Program-made: the position numbers and the translations under genes
Assembly: GCF_000473205.1 (NCBI RefSeq)
Contig: NZ_KI421507.1
Coordinates: forward strand, 531,934 to 595,933
Length of the DNA: 64,000 bases
Origin: Pseudophaeobacter arcticus DSM 23566
Lineage (GTDB): Bacteria; Pseudomonadota; Alphaproteobacteria; Rhodobacterales; Rhodobacteraceae
Reading direction: 5' to 3'
In this document: in pieces, positions 1-9,326 of the stretch
How the letters are laid out: each line of letters opens with the position of its first letter
Numbering within the stretch: the first letter of the stretch is position 1
Notes under the pieces: generated by a model
Told to the model about the DNA's origin: nothing
Database searches by the model: none
What the model saw: the letters and a program-made list of their open reading frames with translations, nothing else

Positions 1-318
1 GTTGATCAGTCGAACTTGAACCCCGAAGCGGAAGCCATCCTGCAGGGTCAGGCGCGCTGGCTGACGGCCAATGCAGATTACACGGTGACGATCCAGGGGC
101 ATGCAGATGAGCAGGGCACCCGGGAGTATAACCTCGCACTGGGCGCGCGCCGGGCCAATTCGGCGCGGGAATATCTGATCTCGCAGGGGATTGCCGGATC
201 ACGGATCGATGTGGTGAGCTACGGCAAAGAACGCCCTCTAGAGATTTGTTCTGCCGAGAGCTGCTATGCCAAAAACCGCCGAGCCGTCACCGTGCTGGCG
301 GGTGGATTGACGGGGTAA
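1..318 (+). CDS. pal: Peptidoglycan-associated lipoprotein Pal (5'-truncated by window edge)
   Basis: This is the C-terminal 105 residues of an OmpA-like peptidoglycan-binding domain, open from base 1, so the start and lipobox lie outside the window. The motif GHADEQGTREYN, followed by LGARRA and VVSYGKERP, is characteristic of Pal. Pal sits on the inner face of the outer membrane, binds meso-diaminopimelate of peptidoglycan and works with TolB and TolA in outer-membrane constriction at division. The next gene, cpoB, starts 1 base after this stop, matching the conserved tol-pal order. Family assignment is secure; only the missing 5' end limits the description. Confidence 0.95.
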   Translation, partial: VDQSNLNPEAEAILQGQARWLTANADYTVTIQGHADEQGTREYNLALGARRANSAREYLISQGIAGSRIDVVSYGKERPLEICSAESCYAKNRRAVTVLAGGLTG

Positions 319-319
319 T

Positions 320-1165
320 ATGATGCGTCTGATGCGAGCCGCCCTTGTTGTCGGGACCCTGTTGGGGACTTCGGTTCTGGTCTCACCGGCCTTTGCGCAG
401 GATCAGCAAACCCTGGCGGATATTCGCCAGGAGCTGACCGTTTTGCACGTGGATATCCAGCGTTTGAAGCGCGAGCTGTCGACGACAGGCGGGGCAAATT
501 CCGCCGTTGCCGCCGGCAGTTCCGTTCTCGACCGGGTTGGGGCCATTGAGGCCGGATTACAACGGCTTACGGCGCAGACCGAGCAGCTAGAGTACCGCAT
601 CAATCGCATTGTTGCGGATGGCACCAACCGGATTGGTGATCTGGAATTCCGCCTGGTAGAGCTCGAAGGGGGCGATATCGGCGCTTTGGGTGAGACCAGC
701 ACCCTGGGCGGTGAAGAGGCATTGGCCGGGACCGGCACTTTGGGCGGCGGCCAGGACACCACGGACACCAACAGCGAACTCGCCGTTGGGGAACAGGCCG
801 ATTTTGACCGGGCAAAGCAGGATTTGGACGCGGGCGCCTTTCAGCTTGCTGCGGAAAAATTTGCCATTTTCTCCCAGTCTTACCCGGGCAGCCCGCTGGC
901 GCCAGAGGCGGATTTCAACCGCGGCAAGGCGCTGGACGGGTTGGGGGACACGCGGGAAGCGGCGCGCGCCTATCTGGCCTCCTTCACTGGCGATGCAAAT
1001 GGCGAGACGGCGCCCAAGGCGCTGTTTGAACTGGGGGCCGCCCTGGGCCGTCTTGGGCAGGTTGATCAGGCCTGCATTACGCTGTCAGAGGTGGGCGTGC
1101 GCTTTACCGGAGGGGATATGGTCGCTCCGGCCGAGGCTGAAATGGCCGAATTGGGATGTTCTTGA
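320..1165 (+). CDS. cpoB: Tol-Pal system protein CpoB/YbgF
   Basis: This 281-residue periplasmic protein starts with a signal peptide (residues 1-26, ending SPAFA before QD). A predicted coiled-coil region at about 30-115 (heptad-like LADIRQELTVLHVDIQRL) is followed by a Gly/Thr-rich linker at about 115-155. The C-terminal TPR domain (about 160-280) contains FDRAKQDLDAGAFQLAAEKF, SPLAPEADFNRGKAL and APKALFELGAALGRLGQ. In the family, CpoB coordinates peptidoglycan synthesis with Tol-mediated outer-membrane constriction. The gene lies directly downstream of pal and overlaps tilS by 10 bases, so the three are probably cotranscribed. Three ATG codons lie within the first five codons; the first was kept. 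Confidence 0.93.
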   Translation: MMRLMRAALVVGTLLGTSVLVSPAFAQDQQTLADIRQELTVLHVDIQRLKRELSTTGGANSAVAAGSSVLDRVGAIEAGLQRLTAQTEQLEYRINRIVADGTNRIGDLEFRLVELEGGDIGALGETSTLGGEEALAGTGTLGGGQDTTDTNSELAVGEQADFDRAKQDLDAGAFQLAAEKFAIFSQSYPGSPLAPEADFNRGKALDGLGDTREAARAYLASFTGDANGETAPKALFELGAALGRLGQVDQACITLSEVGVRFTGGDMVAPAEAEMAELGCS

Positions 1166-2436
1166 CGCAGCCAGAGGCTGGCGGATTGGGCAGGGATGAT
1201 TTGGTGGGCGCCCTGCGCCAGCACTTTGGCCGCTCCCTGCCTGCGCGCATTGGTATCGCCGTGTCCGGCGGTGGTGATTCTGTCGCGCTGATGCATCTTC
1301 TGAAAGATTGCTTTAGCGATGACCCGGTCGAACTGCTGGTGGCCACGGTCGATCATCGGCTGCGCCCCGAATCACGACAGGAGGCCGAAGAGGTTGCGCA
1401 GATGGCGCAAAAGCTTGGCCTGCGTCATGACATTCTGAGCTGGACCGAGGGGCCAGAGCCAACAGGCAACCTTCAGGATCAGGCGCGCCGCGCCCGCTAC
1501 GGGTTGTTGACAGCCTGGGCGCGGCAAAACGGCATTCCGGTTTTGGCGCTGGGTCATACCGCAGATGATCAGGCCGAAACGGTGATTATGCGCCTGAAGC
1601 GGGCCTCAGGCGTAAACGGGCTTGCCGGCATTCCACTGCGGCGCATCCAGGATGGGGTCTCATTGCAGCGGCCACTGTTGGGCCTGCGTCGGGCCGACCT
1701 GCGGCGCTATCTGCGTGCTCTGGGGCAAAGCTGGATTGAAGACCCGTCCAACGAAGATGAGACCTATGACCGGATCAAAACCCGCAAGGCGCTGGCTGTT
1801 CTTGAGGATCTGGGACTGACAGTGCCTGCCCTGGTGACTGTGGCGCAGAATATGAGCAAGGCGCAGACCGCTTTGGGCTGGTATGCCTTCTTATCGGCGC
1901 GGGATCTGGTGCAGATCAAGGCCGGCGCCATTGTTTTTGAGCTGCGAAAGTTCCGAACACTGCCGGATGAAATCTCTCATCGGTTGATGCTTCAGGCACT
2001 TTTGTGGGTTTCTGGCGGCCAATACTCGCCGAGGCGGCTGCCGATGATTGAAGCTGTCACCATTGCGCAACGGGGCGGGTCATCAACCCTGGCAGGCTGT
2101 CGCATCCTGAGCCACCGGGGTAAAATCTGGATTTGCCGGGAAGCTGCCACAGTGCAGCAGACCGCCTGTGACCCTGGTGGGATATGGGATCAACGCTGGC
2201 GTGTTTTTGCAGGGAAATTAGATGCTTGCGAGGTGCGTCCTTTGGGGGGCGCAGGGTTGAAATCCTGCCCGGACTGGCGGGCAGAGGGATGTCCCGCGCC
2301 GGTTCTGGAAGTCACCCCATCGCTATGGCGGGATGGCAATCTGATGGCGGCTCCACTGGCCGGATTTGCCAATGGATGCAGCGCAGAAGTGGTAAATAGT
2401 GCAGAAGAGTTCTTCACATCGCTTTTATCGCATTGA
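1156..2436 (+). CDS. tilS: tRNA(Ile)-lysidine synthetase TilS
   Basis: TilS is the cytoplasmic enzyme that converts the wobble C34 of the CAU-anticodon tRNA-Ile to lysidine using ATP and lysine, so that AUA is read as isoleucine. The PP-loop motif SGGGDS is at residues 37-42. Further family signatures are VDHRLRPESRQEAE, LGHTADDQAETVIMRL and LRRYLRALGQSWIEDPSNED. The length of 426 residues is normal. The start overlaps the end of cpoB, suggesting translational coupling. tilS followed by ftsH is a widely conserved pairing in Proteobacteria. Confidence 0.95.
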   Translation: MFLTQPEAGGLGRDDLVGALRQHFGRSLPARIGIAVSGGGDSVALMHLLKDCFSDDPVELLVATVDHRLRPESRQEAEEVAQMAQKLGLRHDILSWTEGPEPTGNLQDQARRARYGLLTAWARQNGIPVLALGHTADDQAETVIMRLKRASGVNGLAGIPLRRIQDGVSLQRPLLGLRRADLRRYLRALGQSWIEDPSNEDETYDRIKTRKALAVLEDLGLTVPALVTVAQNMSKAQTALGWYAFLSARDLVQIKAGAIVFELRKFRTLPDEISHRLMLQALLWVSGGQYSPRRLPMIEAVTIAQRGGSSTLAGCRILSHRGKIWICREAATVQQTACDPGGIWDQRWRVFAGKLDACEVRPLGGAGLKSCPDWRAEGCPAPVLEVTPSLWRDGNLMAAPLAGFANGCSAEVVNSAEEFFTSLLSH

Positions 2437-2499
2437 ACCTGCCTGAATGTTCCTTATTTTATGCGTAACGAGGGCGTCCTGAGAGGGCGTCCGGATATT

Positions 2500-2514
2500 A
2501 GGAGATATTCCTTG
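2500..2514 (+). promoter_or_regulatory. Ribosome binding site deciding a TTG start for ftsH
   Basis: AGGAG at 2500-2504 lies 7 bases before a TTG codon at 2512. Translation from there gives [14 protein letters not shown], the usual FtsH N-terminus in this group. The in-frame ATG at 2461 would add 17 charged residues before the first membrane segment and has no good Shine-Dalgarno sequence. Confidence 0.75.
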
Positions 2515-4434
2515 GGTAACGCACGTAACATCGCCTTCTGGGTTGTTCTGTTCGTCTTGATTCTGGCGCTGTTCAATCTGTTCAGTGGTTCAGGCGGTAC
2601 GATGCAGAGCAATGAGCGCTCTTTCTCGGATTTTGTCACCTCGGTTGAAGCTGGTCAGGTCAGCACCGTGGTGCTGGATGGGGAGCAGGTACGCTTTTCC
2701 ACGTCCGATGGCCAAAAATATGTGACCATCCGGCCGTCGGATGCAGAAGTCACAAAGTTGCTGATCGACAATAACATTCCGGTGCGCGCTGAAAAGCAGC
2801 AGCAGTCTGGGTTCCAGTCTTTCCTGATCACCCTGTTGCCTTTTGTGCTGCTGATCGGTGTCTGGATCTATTTCATGAACCGGATGCAGGGCGGTGGCAA
2901 AGGCGGGGCTATGGGGTTTGGCAAATCCAAGGCCAAGATGCTCACCGAAAAGCACGGCCGCGTCACCTTTGACGATGTTGCCGGCATTGATGAGGCCAAG
3001 GAAGAGCTGGAAGAGATTGTTGAATTCCTGCGTAACCCGCAGAAATTCTCGCGCCTCGGCGGCAAGATCCCCAAGGGCGCGCTGCTGGTGGGCCCTCCCG
3101 GTACTGGTAAAACCCTGCTGGCCCGCGCCATCGCAGGTGAGGCGGGCGTGCCCTTCTTCACCATTTCGGGCTCTGACTTTGTTGAAATGTTCGTCGGTGT
3201 GGGCGCCTCCCGCGTGCGCGACATGTTCGAGCAGGCCAAGAAGAACGCCCCCTGTATCGTGTTTATCGACGAGATCGACGCTGTTGGCCGCCATCGGGGT
3301 GCCGGCTATGGCGGCGGCAATGACGAACGTGAGCAGACATTGAACCAGCTGCTGGTTGAAATGGACGGGTTTGAGGCCAATGAGGGCGTCATCATCCTGG
3401 CCGCCACCAACCGCAAAGACGTGCTGGACCCTGCCTTGCTGCGTCCCGGTCGTTTTGACCGGAACGTCACCGTCGGCAACCCTGACATCAAGGGGCGCGA
3501 AAAGATCCTTGGCGTGCATGCCCGCAAAACCCCGTTGGGGCCTGACGTGGACCTGCGCATCATTGCCCGTGGTACACCTGGGTTCTCCGGGGCGGATCTG
3601 GCCAATCTGGTCAACGAAGCTGCCTTGATGGCTGCCCGTGTTGGCCGTCGCTTTGTGACCATGGAGGATTTTGAATCGGCCAAGGACAAGGTGATGATGG
3701 GGGCAGAGCGTCGCTCGATGGTGCTGACCCAGGACCAGAAGGAAAAGACCGCTTATCACGAGGCGGGCCATGCTGTTGTTGGCCTCAAGTTGCCGGAATG
3801 TGATCCTGTCTATAAGGCGACCATCATTCCCCGTGGCGGAGCCCTGGGCATGGTTGTGTCGTTGCCGGAAATGGACCGGCTGAACTGGCACAAGGATGAG
3901 TGCAACCAAAAGCTGGCCATGACCATGGCAGGCAAGGCAGCCGAGATTATCAAATACGGCGAAGACCATGTATCAAATGGTCCGGCGGGCGATATCCAGC
4001 AGGCCAGCCAATTGTCCCGCGCGATGATCATGCGCTGGGGGATGTCCGATAAGGTCGGCAATATCGACTATGCTGAGGCCCATGAGGGCTATAGCGGCAA
4101 TACCACTGGATTCTCGGTCTCTGCGCATACCAAGGAGATGATCGAGGAGGAGGTCCGCAGCTTTATTCAGAACGGCTACGACCGCGCCTTTGAGATCCTG
4201 ACAGAGCATAAGGACGAATGGGAGCGCCTGGCACAGGGGCTGTTGGAATATGAGACCCTGACCGGAGACGAGATCAAGCGGGTCATGAAGGGCGAGCTGC
4301 CGCATGAAAAGGGCGACGATTCGGATGAGGATCAGGGCAATGCCTCGGTCACAGCCATTCCCAAAGCCAAGCCTAAAAAACCCTCTTCTGATGGTGAAAC
4401 TGATCCAGGTCTGGAACCGGAACCAACGTCCTGA
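2512..4434 (+). CDS. ftsH: ATP-dependent zinc metalloprotease FtsH
   Basis: FtsH is a membrane-anchored AAA+ protease that degrades unassembled membrane proteins and short-lived regulators. With the TTG start at 2512 it has 640 residues, the normal size. Two membrane segments lie at about 5-22 and 103-122. The Walker A motif GPPGTGKT is at 194-201, followed by Walker B (IVFIDEID), the pore motif (FVGVGASR), the SRH region (RPGRFDRNV) and the zinc-binding HEAGH at 416-420. The acidic C-terminal tail (GDDSDEDQ) is variable in the family. It follows tilS by 75 bases and ends before a good intrinsic terminator at 4465-4502. Confidence 0.98.
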   Translation: MGNARNIAFWVVLFVLILALFNLFSGSGGTMQSNERSFSDFVTSVEAGQVSTVVLDGEQVRFSTSDGQKYVTIRPSDAEVTKLLIDNNIPVRAEKQQQSGFQSFLITLLPFVLLIGVWIYFMNRMQGGGKGGAMGFGKSKAKMLTEKHGRVTFDDVAGIDEAKEELEEIVEFLRNPQKFSRLGGKIPKGALLVGPPGTGKTLLARAIAGEAGVPFFTISGSDFVEMFVGVGASRVRDMFEQAKKNAPCIVFIDEIDAVGRHRGAGYGGGNDEREQTLNQLLVEMDGFEANEGVIILAATNRKDVLDPALLRPGRFDRNVTVGNPDIKGREKILGVHARKTPLGPDVDLRIIARGTPGFSGADLANLVNEAALMAARVGRRFVTMEDFESAKDKVMMGAERRSMVLTQDQKEKTAYHEAGHAVVGLKLPECDPVYKATIIPRGGALGMVVSLPEMDRLNWHKDECNQKLAMTMAGKAAEIIKYGEDHVSNGPAGDIQQASQLSRAMIMRWGMSDKVGNIDYAEAHEGYSGNTTGFSVSAHTKEMIEEEVRSFIQNGYDRAFEILTEHKDEWERLAQGLLEYETLTGDEIKRVMKGELPHEKGDDSDEDQGNASVTAIPKAKPKKPSSDGETDPGLEPEPTS

Positions 4435-4464
4435 GGCCTTTAGATCAACTTGTAACACGCAACG

Positions 4465-4502
4465 CCCCGGGAGCCTTGACAGGTTTCCGGGGTTTTCTTT
4501 TG
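4465..4502 (+). terminator. Intrinsic terminator after ftsH
   Basis: CCCCGG (4465-4470) pairs with CCGGGG (4487-4492) and is followed by TTTTCTTTT. It lies 31 bases after the ftsH stop, in the correct orientation. Confidence 0.75.
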
Positions 4503-4548
4503 GATGTGCTCTGGTTGGGGATGCGCGCTTTGGCTGGCTATGGGGGGT

Positions 4549-4622
4549 GGCGCGGCGGCGGCGGGCAGCAAAGCTGCCCGCCGCCGCCGCGCCCGGGTCG
4601 GATCGCTTTGCGATCCGACCCG
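4549..4622. repeat. Two adjacent long perfect hairpins in the ftsH-MOSC spacer
   Basis: A 20-bp perfect stem (4550-4569 with 4573-4592, loop AAA) made of GCGCGGCGGC-type sequence is followed at once by a 12-bp perfect stem (4595-4606 with 4610-4621, loop TTT, arm GGGTCGGATCGC). Neither has a U-tract, and the ftsH terminator already lies upstream. They may be a repetitive palindromic element or a transcript-end structure; I assign no function. The rest of the 268-base spacer has no gene that I can see. Confidence 0.7.
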
Positions 4623-4702
4623 AAAGAAGGCTTTCTATTGGAGGTGAGAGCTATAGTGTCGCCAATAACATTCAGGTTGAAATGGATTAAATAGGACAAG
4701 AC

Positions 4703-5278
4703 ATGCCGGTATTATTGGAAACTGAATTCAAGGGCAAAGTGGTCTGGGCTGGGGAAACCGCGCCAGATGGCGGTATTGCGGCCTCACAAGTGGAGGCCTT
4801 GACCCTCGGCTTTCACGGGCTGAGCGGGGAGCGTCATCAGGGCGAAAATCGCGCCTCTTGTGTGCGTATGCGCAATCTTTACCCAGAAGGCACCACCATT
4901 CGGAACGTCAGGCAGCTGAGCATCCTGTCGGAGGAGGAACTGACGCTGATCGCGGCGGATATGGGGCTGGAGCGCGTCGATCCTGCCGCCTTGGGGGCCA
5001 ATCTGGTGTTGCGCGGGATTCCGGATTTCACCTTTGTGCCCCCCTCATCACGGCTGCAGGGGCCGGATGGTGTCACCCTGACGGTGGATATGGAAAACCG
5101 CCCCTGCATCTTTCCGGGGCGTGAAATCGACAAAGCCCACGCAGGCTTTGGCCCCAAGTTCAAACCAGCCGCGCGGGACCGTCGGGGAATCACCGCCTGG
5201 GTGGAGCGGCCGGGGCAGTTGAAAATCGGCGATCACCTGCAACTCTTTGTACCGGATCAGCGCGCCTGGGCTCCCTAG
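4703..5278 (+). CDS. MOSC domain-containing protein
   Basis: This 191-residue protein matches the MOSC domain (C-terminal domain of molybdenum cofactor sulfurases, and the YiiM/YuaD type). Signatures are GFHGLSGERHQGENR near residue 33, IRNVRQLSILSEEEL, LGANLVLRGI and the conserved cysteine in ENRPCIFPG (Cys135). Stand-alone MOSC proteins are thought to carry sulfur or molybdenum cofactor in detoxifying reductions, but the substrate here cannot be read from sequence. It is monocistronic between hairpins and the fhs promoter region. Confidence 0.85.
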   Translation: MPVLLETEFKGKVVWAGETAPDGGIAASQVEALTLGFHGLSGERHQGENRASCVRMRNLYPEGTTIRNVRQLSILSEEELTLIAADMGLERVDPAALGANLVLRGIPDFTFVPPSSRLQGPDGVTLTVDMENRPCIFPGREIDKAHAGFGPKFKPAARDRRGITAWVERPGQLKIGDHLQLFVPDQRAWAP

Positions 5279-5466
5279 GGCAGACCTAATCCGCTACAGA
5301 ACTTTCGTTTTGGCGACTTTTGGTGTCTCAATCTTTGCGCCGACGCCGCTTCATGGCCGGAAAATGTCGGAAACCACGCGCGTATATTGCCGCATTCTGG
5401 CTAAATCGGTGACAGATCCGGCGCAGAATTGCCGGTAGATGTTTTCTCTCATTCAGGAACCAGGCC

Positions 5467-7143
5467 ATGAGCTACAAGAGTGATATCGAGATCGCCCGTG
5501 AGGCGAATAAGCTCCCAATCCAAGAGATTGGCGCCAAGATCGGCATTTCGAGCGATGATTTGCTGCCCTATGGCCACGATAAGGCCAAGGTCAGCCAGGA
5601 CTTCATCAACTCGGTGCAGGACCGGACTGATGGCAAGTTGATCCTGGTGACCGCGATCAACCCAACGCCAGCAGGCGAAGGCAAGACAACCACCACTGTG
5701 GGTCTGGGCGACGGGCTGAACCGCATTGGCAAAAACGCCATGGTCTGCATCCGCGAAGCCTCGCTGGGGCCAAACTTTGGCATGAAGGGCGGCGCAGCGG
5801 GCGGCGGCTATGCACAGGTTGTGCCGATGGAGGATATGAACCTCCACTTCACCGGCGACTTCCACGCCATTACCTCGGCGCACTCGCTGCTGTCGGCGAT
5901 GATCGACAACCACATCTACTGGGGCAACGAATGCGACATCGACATCCGTCGCGTGGCCTGGCGTCGTGTGGTCGATATGAACGACCGCGCCCTGCGTCAG
6001 ATCACCGCCTCCCTGGGTGGCGTATCCAACGGCTTCCCACGTGAAACCGGCTTTGACATCACCGTGGCCTCCGAGGTTATGGCGATCCTCTGCCTGGCCA
6101 ACGACCTGAAAGACCTGGAAAAGCGCCTCGGCGATATCATCGTGGCCTACCGTCGCGACAAGACCGCCGTTTACTGCCGCGACATCAAAGCAGAAGGCGC
6201 CATGACCGTTCTGCTGAAAGACGCGATGCAGCCAAACCTGGTGCAGACCCTGGAAAACAACCCAGCCTTTGTGCATGGCGGCCCCTTCGCCAATATCGCC
6301 CATGGCTGTAACTCGGTCATCGCCACCAAAACCGCGCTGAAAGTCTGCGATTACGTTGTGACCGAAGCGGGCTTTGGCGCCGATCTTGGCGCTGAAAAGT
6401 TCATGAACATCAAGTGCCGCAAGGCCGGTATCGCGCCTTCGGCCGTGGTTCTGGTTGCCACCGTGCGTGCGATGAAGATGAACGGCGGCGTTGCCAAGGC
6501 TGATCTGGGTGCCGAAAATGTCGAAGCCGTGAACAACGGTTGCGCCAACCTGGGCCGTCACATCGAGAACATCAAATCCTTTGGTGTGCCTGTTGTTGTC
6601 GCCATCAACCACTTTGTCACCGACACCGATGCCGAAGTTGACGCCGTCAAAGCCTATGCCGCCACACATGGGGTTGAGGCCATTCTGTCGCGTCACTGGG
6701 AATTGGGCTCGGAAGGCTCCGCGCCGCTGGCTGAGAAAATTGTGGAAATCGTCGATGCGGGTCAGGCGAACTTTGCCCCGATCTACCCCGACGACATGTC
6801 GTTGTTCGACAAGATCGACACCATCGCCAAGCGTATCTACCGCGCTGACGAAGTGCTGGCCGACAACAAGATCCGCAATCAGCTGAAAGAATGGGAAGCA
6901 GCAGGATACGGCAATCTGCCGGTCTGCATGGCAAAAACCCAGTATTCTTTCTCGACGGACCCAAGCCTGCGCGGCGCGCCTGTTGGCCATTCGGTTCCGG
7001 TCCGCGAAGTACGTCTTTCGGCTGGGGCAGGTTTCATCGTCGCAGTCTGCGGCGAGATCATGACCATGCCGGGTCTGCCCCGCACCCCTGCGGCAGAAAA
7101 CATCCATCTGAATGACGACGGCCAAATCGAAGGCTTGTTCTAA
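5467..7143 (+). CDS. fhs: Formate-tetrahydrofolate ligase
   Basis: This enzyme condenses formate, ATP and tetrahydrofolate to 10-formyl-THF in the cytoplasm. The 558-residue length is normal for the family. The ATP-binding loop [15 protein letters not shown] is at about residues 64-78, and family signatures [21 protein letters not shown](V) and [14 protein letters not shown] are intact. folD lies downstream, so the two enzymes can run formate to methylene-THF or the reverse. In roseobacters this is the route for C1 units released from methylated osmolytes (family knowledge; no demethylase gene is in the window). The 188 bases upstream hold no gene or riboswitch that I can recognise. Confidence 0.97.
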   Translation: MSYKSDIEIAREANKLPIQEIGAKIGISSDDLLPYGHDKAKVSQDFINSVQDRTDGKLILVTAINPTPAGEGKTTTTVGLGDGLNRIGKNAMVCIREASLGPNFGMKGGAAGGGYAQVVPMEDMNLHFTGDFHAITSAHSLLSAMIDNHIYWGNECDIDIRRVAWRRVVDMNDRALRQITASLGGVSNGFPRETGFDITVASEVMAILCLANDLKDLEKRLGDIIVAYRRDKTAVYCRDIKAEGAMTVLLKDAMQPNLVQTLENNPAFVHGGPFANIAHGCNSVIATKTALKVCDYVVTEAGFGADLGAEKFMNIKCRKAGIAPSAVVLVATVRAMKMNGGVAKADLGAENVEAVNNGCANLGRHIENIKSFGVPVVVAINHFVTDTDAEVDAVKAYAATHGVEAILSRHWELGSEGSAPLAEKIVEIVDAGQANFAPIYPDDMSLFDKIDTIAKRIYRADEVLADNKIRNQLKEWEAAGYGNLPVCMAKTQYSFSTDPSLRGAPVGHSVPVREVRLSAGAGFIVAVCGEIMTMPGLPRTPAAENIHLNDDGQIEGLF

Positions 7144-7163
7144 GTTCAAAAACACGCAATCTG

Positions 7164-7187
7164 CGGCCCGAGACCTGTCTCGGGCCG
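7164..7187 (+). terminator. Hairpin after fhs
   Basis: CGGCCCGAGA (7164-7173) and TCTCGGGCCG (7178-7187) form a perfect 10-bp stem with a 4-base loop, 20 bases after the fhs stop. There is no clear U-tract, so it may attenuate or stabilise the 3' end and need not terminate fully before folD. Confidence 0.5.
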
Positions 7188-7314
7188 TATGAGTTTCTAC
7201 CCCGACCCGAGAGCGGGACCTTAGCCCCCGTAGCGATCCGGGCAGAGGTCTAGATCCCACGGGTCATATCGGTAAAAAGCGGGCCGTGAGGTGCGCGGGA
7301 CAAGGAAGAATGCA

Positions 7315-8217
7315 ATGGCAGCAAACATCATTGACGGCAAAGCCTTCGCCGCCACGGTACGTGAAAAAGTGGCAGGCCATGTTGCACGCCTGAAAGAAGA
7401 AAACGACATCACCCCCGGCCTGGCGGTGGTTCTGGTGGGCGAAGATCCTGCCTCTCAGGTCTATGTGCGCTCCAAGGGCAAACAGACTGTCGAAGTCGGC
7501 ATGAACTCTTATGAGCACAAGATGGACGCCGATACCTCGGAAGAGGATCTGCTGGCGGTAATCAACAAGCTGAACAACGATCCGTCTGTGCATGGCATCC
7601 TGGTGCAGCTGCCGCTGCCTGGTCACCTCAATGAGGACCTGATCATCAATTCAATCGCGCCGGAAAAGGATGTGGACGGTTTTCATATCTCCAACGTCGG
7701 CCTGTTGGGGACTGGTCAGAAATCCATGGTGCCCTGCACGCCGCTGGGCTGCCTGATGATGCTACGTGATTACCACGGCAGCCTCTCTGGCATGGATGCG
7801 GTGGTGATTGGCCGCTCCAACATCGTTGGCAAGCCAATGGCGCAATTGCTGCTGGGCGATAGCTGCACCGTCACCATCGCCCATAGCCGCACCAAAGACC
7901 TGCCAGAGGTGGTGCGTCGTGCTGATATCGTGGTGGCCGCTGTAGGCCGACCCGAAATGGTGCCTGGCGACTGGATCAAGGAAGGCGCCACCGTCATTGA
8001 TGTTGGCATCAACCGCATCCCGGCGCCGGAAAAGGGCGAAGGCAAGATGAAGCTGGTGGGCGACGTTGATTTTGCCAGCTGTTCGGAACGTGCCGGTGCC
8101 ATCACCCCGGTTCCCGGTGGCGTTGGCCCGATGACCATTGCCTGCCTTTTGGCCAATACCGTCACCGCCTGCTGTCGTGCCAATGGTCTGGCAGAGCCCG
8201 AAGGCCTGACCGCCTGA
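7315..8217 (+). CDS. folD: Bifunctional methylene-THF dehydrogenase/methenyl-THF cyclohydrolase FolD
   Basis: FolD interconverts 5,10-methylene-, methenyl- and 10-formyl-THF with NADP. It has 300 residues from the ATG at 7315, which has AAGGAAG 6 bases upstream; an in-frame GTG at 7291 is less likely. Conserved signatures are YVRSKGK (catalytic Tyr/Lys region), [11 protein letters not shown], the DVDGFH loop, [12 protein letters not shown] (nucleotide binding) and [11 protein letters not shown]. It lies downstream of fhs in a one-carbon module. A strong hairpin follows the stop. Confidence 0.97.
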   Translation: MAANIIDGKAFAATVREKVAGHVARLKEENDITPGLAVVLVGEDPASQVYVRSKGKQTVEVGMNSYEHKMDADTSEEDLLAVINKLNNDPSVHGILVQLPLPGHLNEDLIINSIAPEKDVDGFHISNVGLLGTGQKSMVPCTPLGCLMMLRDYHGSLSGMDAVVIGRSNIVGKPMAQLLLGDSCTVTIAHSRTKDLPEVVRRADIVVAAVGRPEMVPGDWIKEGATVIDVGINRIPAPEKGEGKMKLVGDVDFASCSERAGAITPVPGGVGPMTIACLLANTVTACCRANGLAEPEGLTA

Positions 8218-8246
8218 TCCTGTCAACCTTTCGGATTTAACACCAG

Positions 8247-8280
8247 CAGGGCGCCCTAAACAGGGCGCCCTGTGTCGTTT
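8247..8280. terminator. Terminator-like hairpin between convergent folD and membrane gene
   Basis: CAGGGCGCCCT (8247-8257) pairs with AGGGCGCCCTG (8262-8272), loop AAAC, then TGTCGTTT. It can serve folD on the plus strand; the U-tract is weak. Confidence 0.55.
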
Positions 8281-8807
8281 CAGGCCAAAGCTGCGCCTCT
8301 GGTGCTGGGCCAGGTCAGGATGCGCAGGGGCCGCCCCAGAAAACTGCCAGAGGCCAGCCCCAGCAGGGCCGGGAACAGGGTCTGATAGACCAGCCCTGCG
8401 GACAGGTCCGGTGCTACAGCGGCAAAGACGCCATTGGCAAAATTGGCCCAGAACAACAACATCATGACACAGAGGCTCAGCCATTCTCCGGTGACCTCGG
8501 CCCGCAGCCCGCTGCGCGCGACGATCCAGCGCCCCTGCAGCCGATAACCGCCAAGAATGCCGCAGAGATAGGCCAGACCCCAGGCGGTCAGGGCCAGCTC
8601 GGGGCGTTGTTGCGCCATCAGGGTGGGCACAGTGGTCAGCGCAATCAGCGGCATCAGGAAATAGGGCAGGATCGAAATCTTGCGGTCCCGGCTACAGAAA
8701 ATTCCCAGTCCAATCAGCAAAAACAGCAGCGGCCAGATCCAGATCGGGGCGCCCGTTACAATGCCGGTCACGATACCAGGCAGAAATTCAGCTAGAAAGT
8801 CCATCAT
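8280..8807 (-). CDS. Small integral membrane protein (DUF6622-like)
   Basis: About 175 residues with four to five hydrophobic segments (for example IWIWPLLFLLIGLGIFC and ALTAWGLAYLCGILGGY). The overall pattern resembles the DUF6622 group of inner-membrane proteins, but that is from memory of the family. Three consecutive ATG codons (8810, 8807, 8804) follow AAGGA at 8815-8819. Spacing favours the second or third, so 8807 is used here. It lies directly downstream of the DUF2306 gene on the same strand, and both diverge from the LytTR regulator, which makes them candidate targets of it. No catalytic motif is visible. Confidence 0.65.
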   Translation of the reverse strand: MMDFLAEFLPGIVTGIVTGAPIWIWPLLFLLIGLGIFCSRDRKISILPYFLMPLIALTTVPTLMAQQRPELALTAWGLAYLCGILGGYRLQGRWIVARSGLRAEVTGEWLSLCVMMLLFWANFANGVFAAVAPDLSAGLVYQTLFPALLGLASGSFLGRPLRILTWPSTRGAALA

Positions 8808-8819
8808 CATATTCCTTGT

Positions 8820-9218
8820 TCAAAGAGCAAAAACAACGGCATGCATCAGCCGCCCAGGCAGCAGGGTAAAAACGCCGGCCGTCATCAAAGAGCCAAAGGT
8901 GAGCCAGATCATCACCCGGCGGTGCCGACCCCTGCGCTTGCCGCGCGCGGCAGAGACAGCCACCACCAGCGACACCAGGGTCACCAGAGACAACAGGTGG
9001 ATGGGGCTGAAACCGCCAATCAATTGGATCTCCTGGATCCAGAAACTCGACAGGGCGACGCATGCCATTAGCAAAACCCAAGCCCAGCCAAGGATCCTGT
9101 GCAGGCGGGTGCCTCGCACCAGTGTGAACATGGCGAGGGTCAGCGGGATGAGGGCCAGGGCGGCATAGGCATGGAGCTGAACGGCCCAGGGTGCGGTGAA
9201 AAGCGGTGAAAGTGTCAT
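8820..9218 (-). CDS. DUF2306-like four-helix membrane protein
   Basis: A 132-residue protein from the ATG at 9218 with four membrane segments. His residues sit near segment ends (VQLHAYAALAL, RLHRILGW, GFSPIHLLSLV, RLMHAVVF), a layout typical of DUF2306-like small membrane proteins. A TTG at 9257 would give 13 more N-terminal residues. It is cotranscribed with the downstream membrane protein (13 bases between them) and divergent from the LytTR gene. Function is unknown; the spaced histidines would allow haem or metal binding, but this is only inference. Confidence 0.7.
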   Translation of the reverse strand: MTLSPLFTAPWAVQLHAYAALALIPLTLAMFTLVRGTRLHRILGWAWVLLMACVALSSFWIQEIQLIGGFSPIHLLSLVTLVSLVVAVSAARGKRRGRHRRVMIWLTFGSLMTAGVFTLLPGRLMHAVVFAL

Positions 9219-9326
9219 CGGGGTCCATGGTTGATATCTGCCCTCAAGCCATGGCAATTTCAGAGCAATATCGGCAAAGTGATTTACGTCAGAGGCCAGA
9301 TGGCTTCGTGAAATGCAGGGAATTTT

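Noticed and set aside
2590..3969. 459-codon minus-strand ORF opposite ftsH
   Set aside because: It is antisense to the conserved ftsH, is His/Gln rich as expected of a shadow frame and shows no family motif.
5279..5466. Possible riboswitch upstream of fhs
   Set aside because: I looked for folate, SAM or glycine riboswitch cores and could not identify a conserved one by eye; a covariance-model scan would settle it.
5449..7260. 603-codon minus-strand ORF opposite fhs
   Set aside because: It lies fully antisense to the highly conserved fhs; the composition is typical of a complementary frame in GC-rich DNA.
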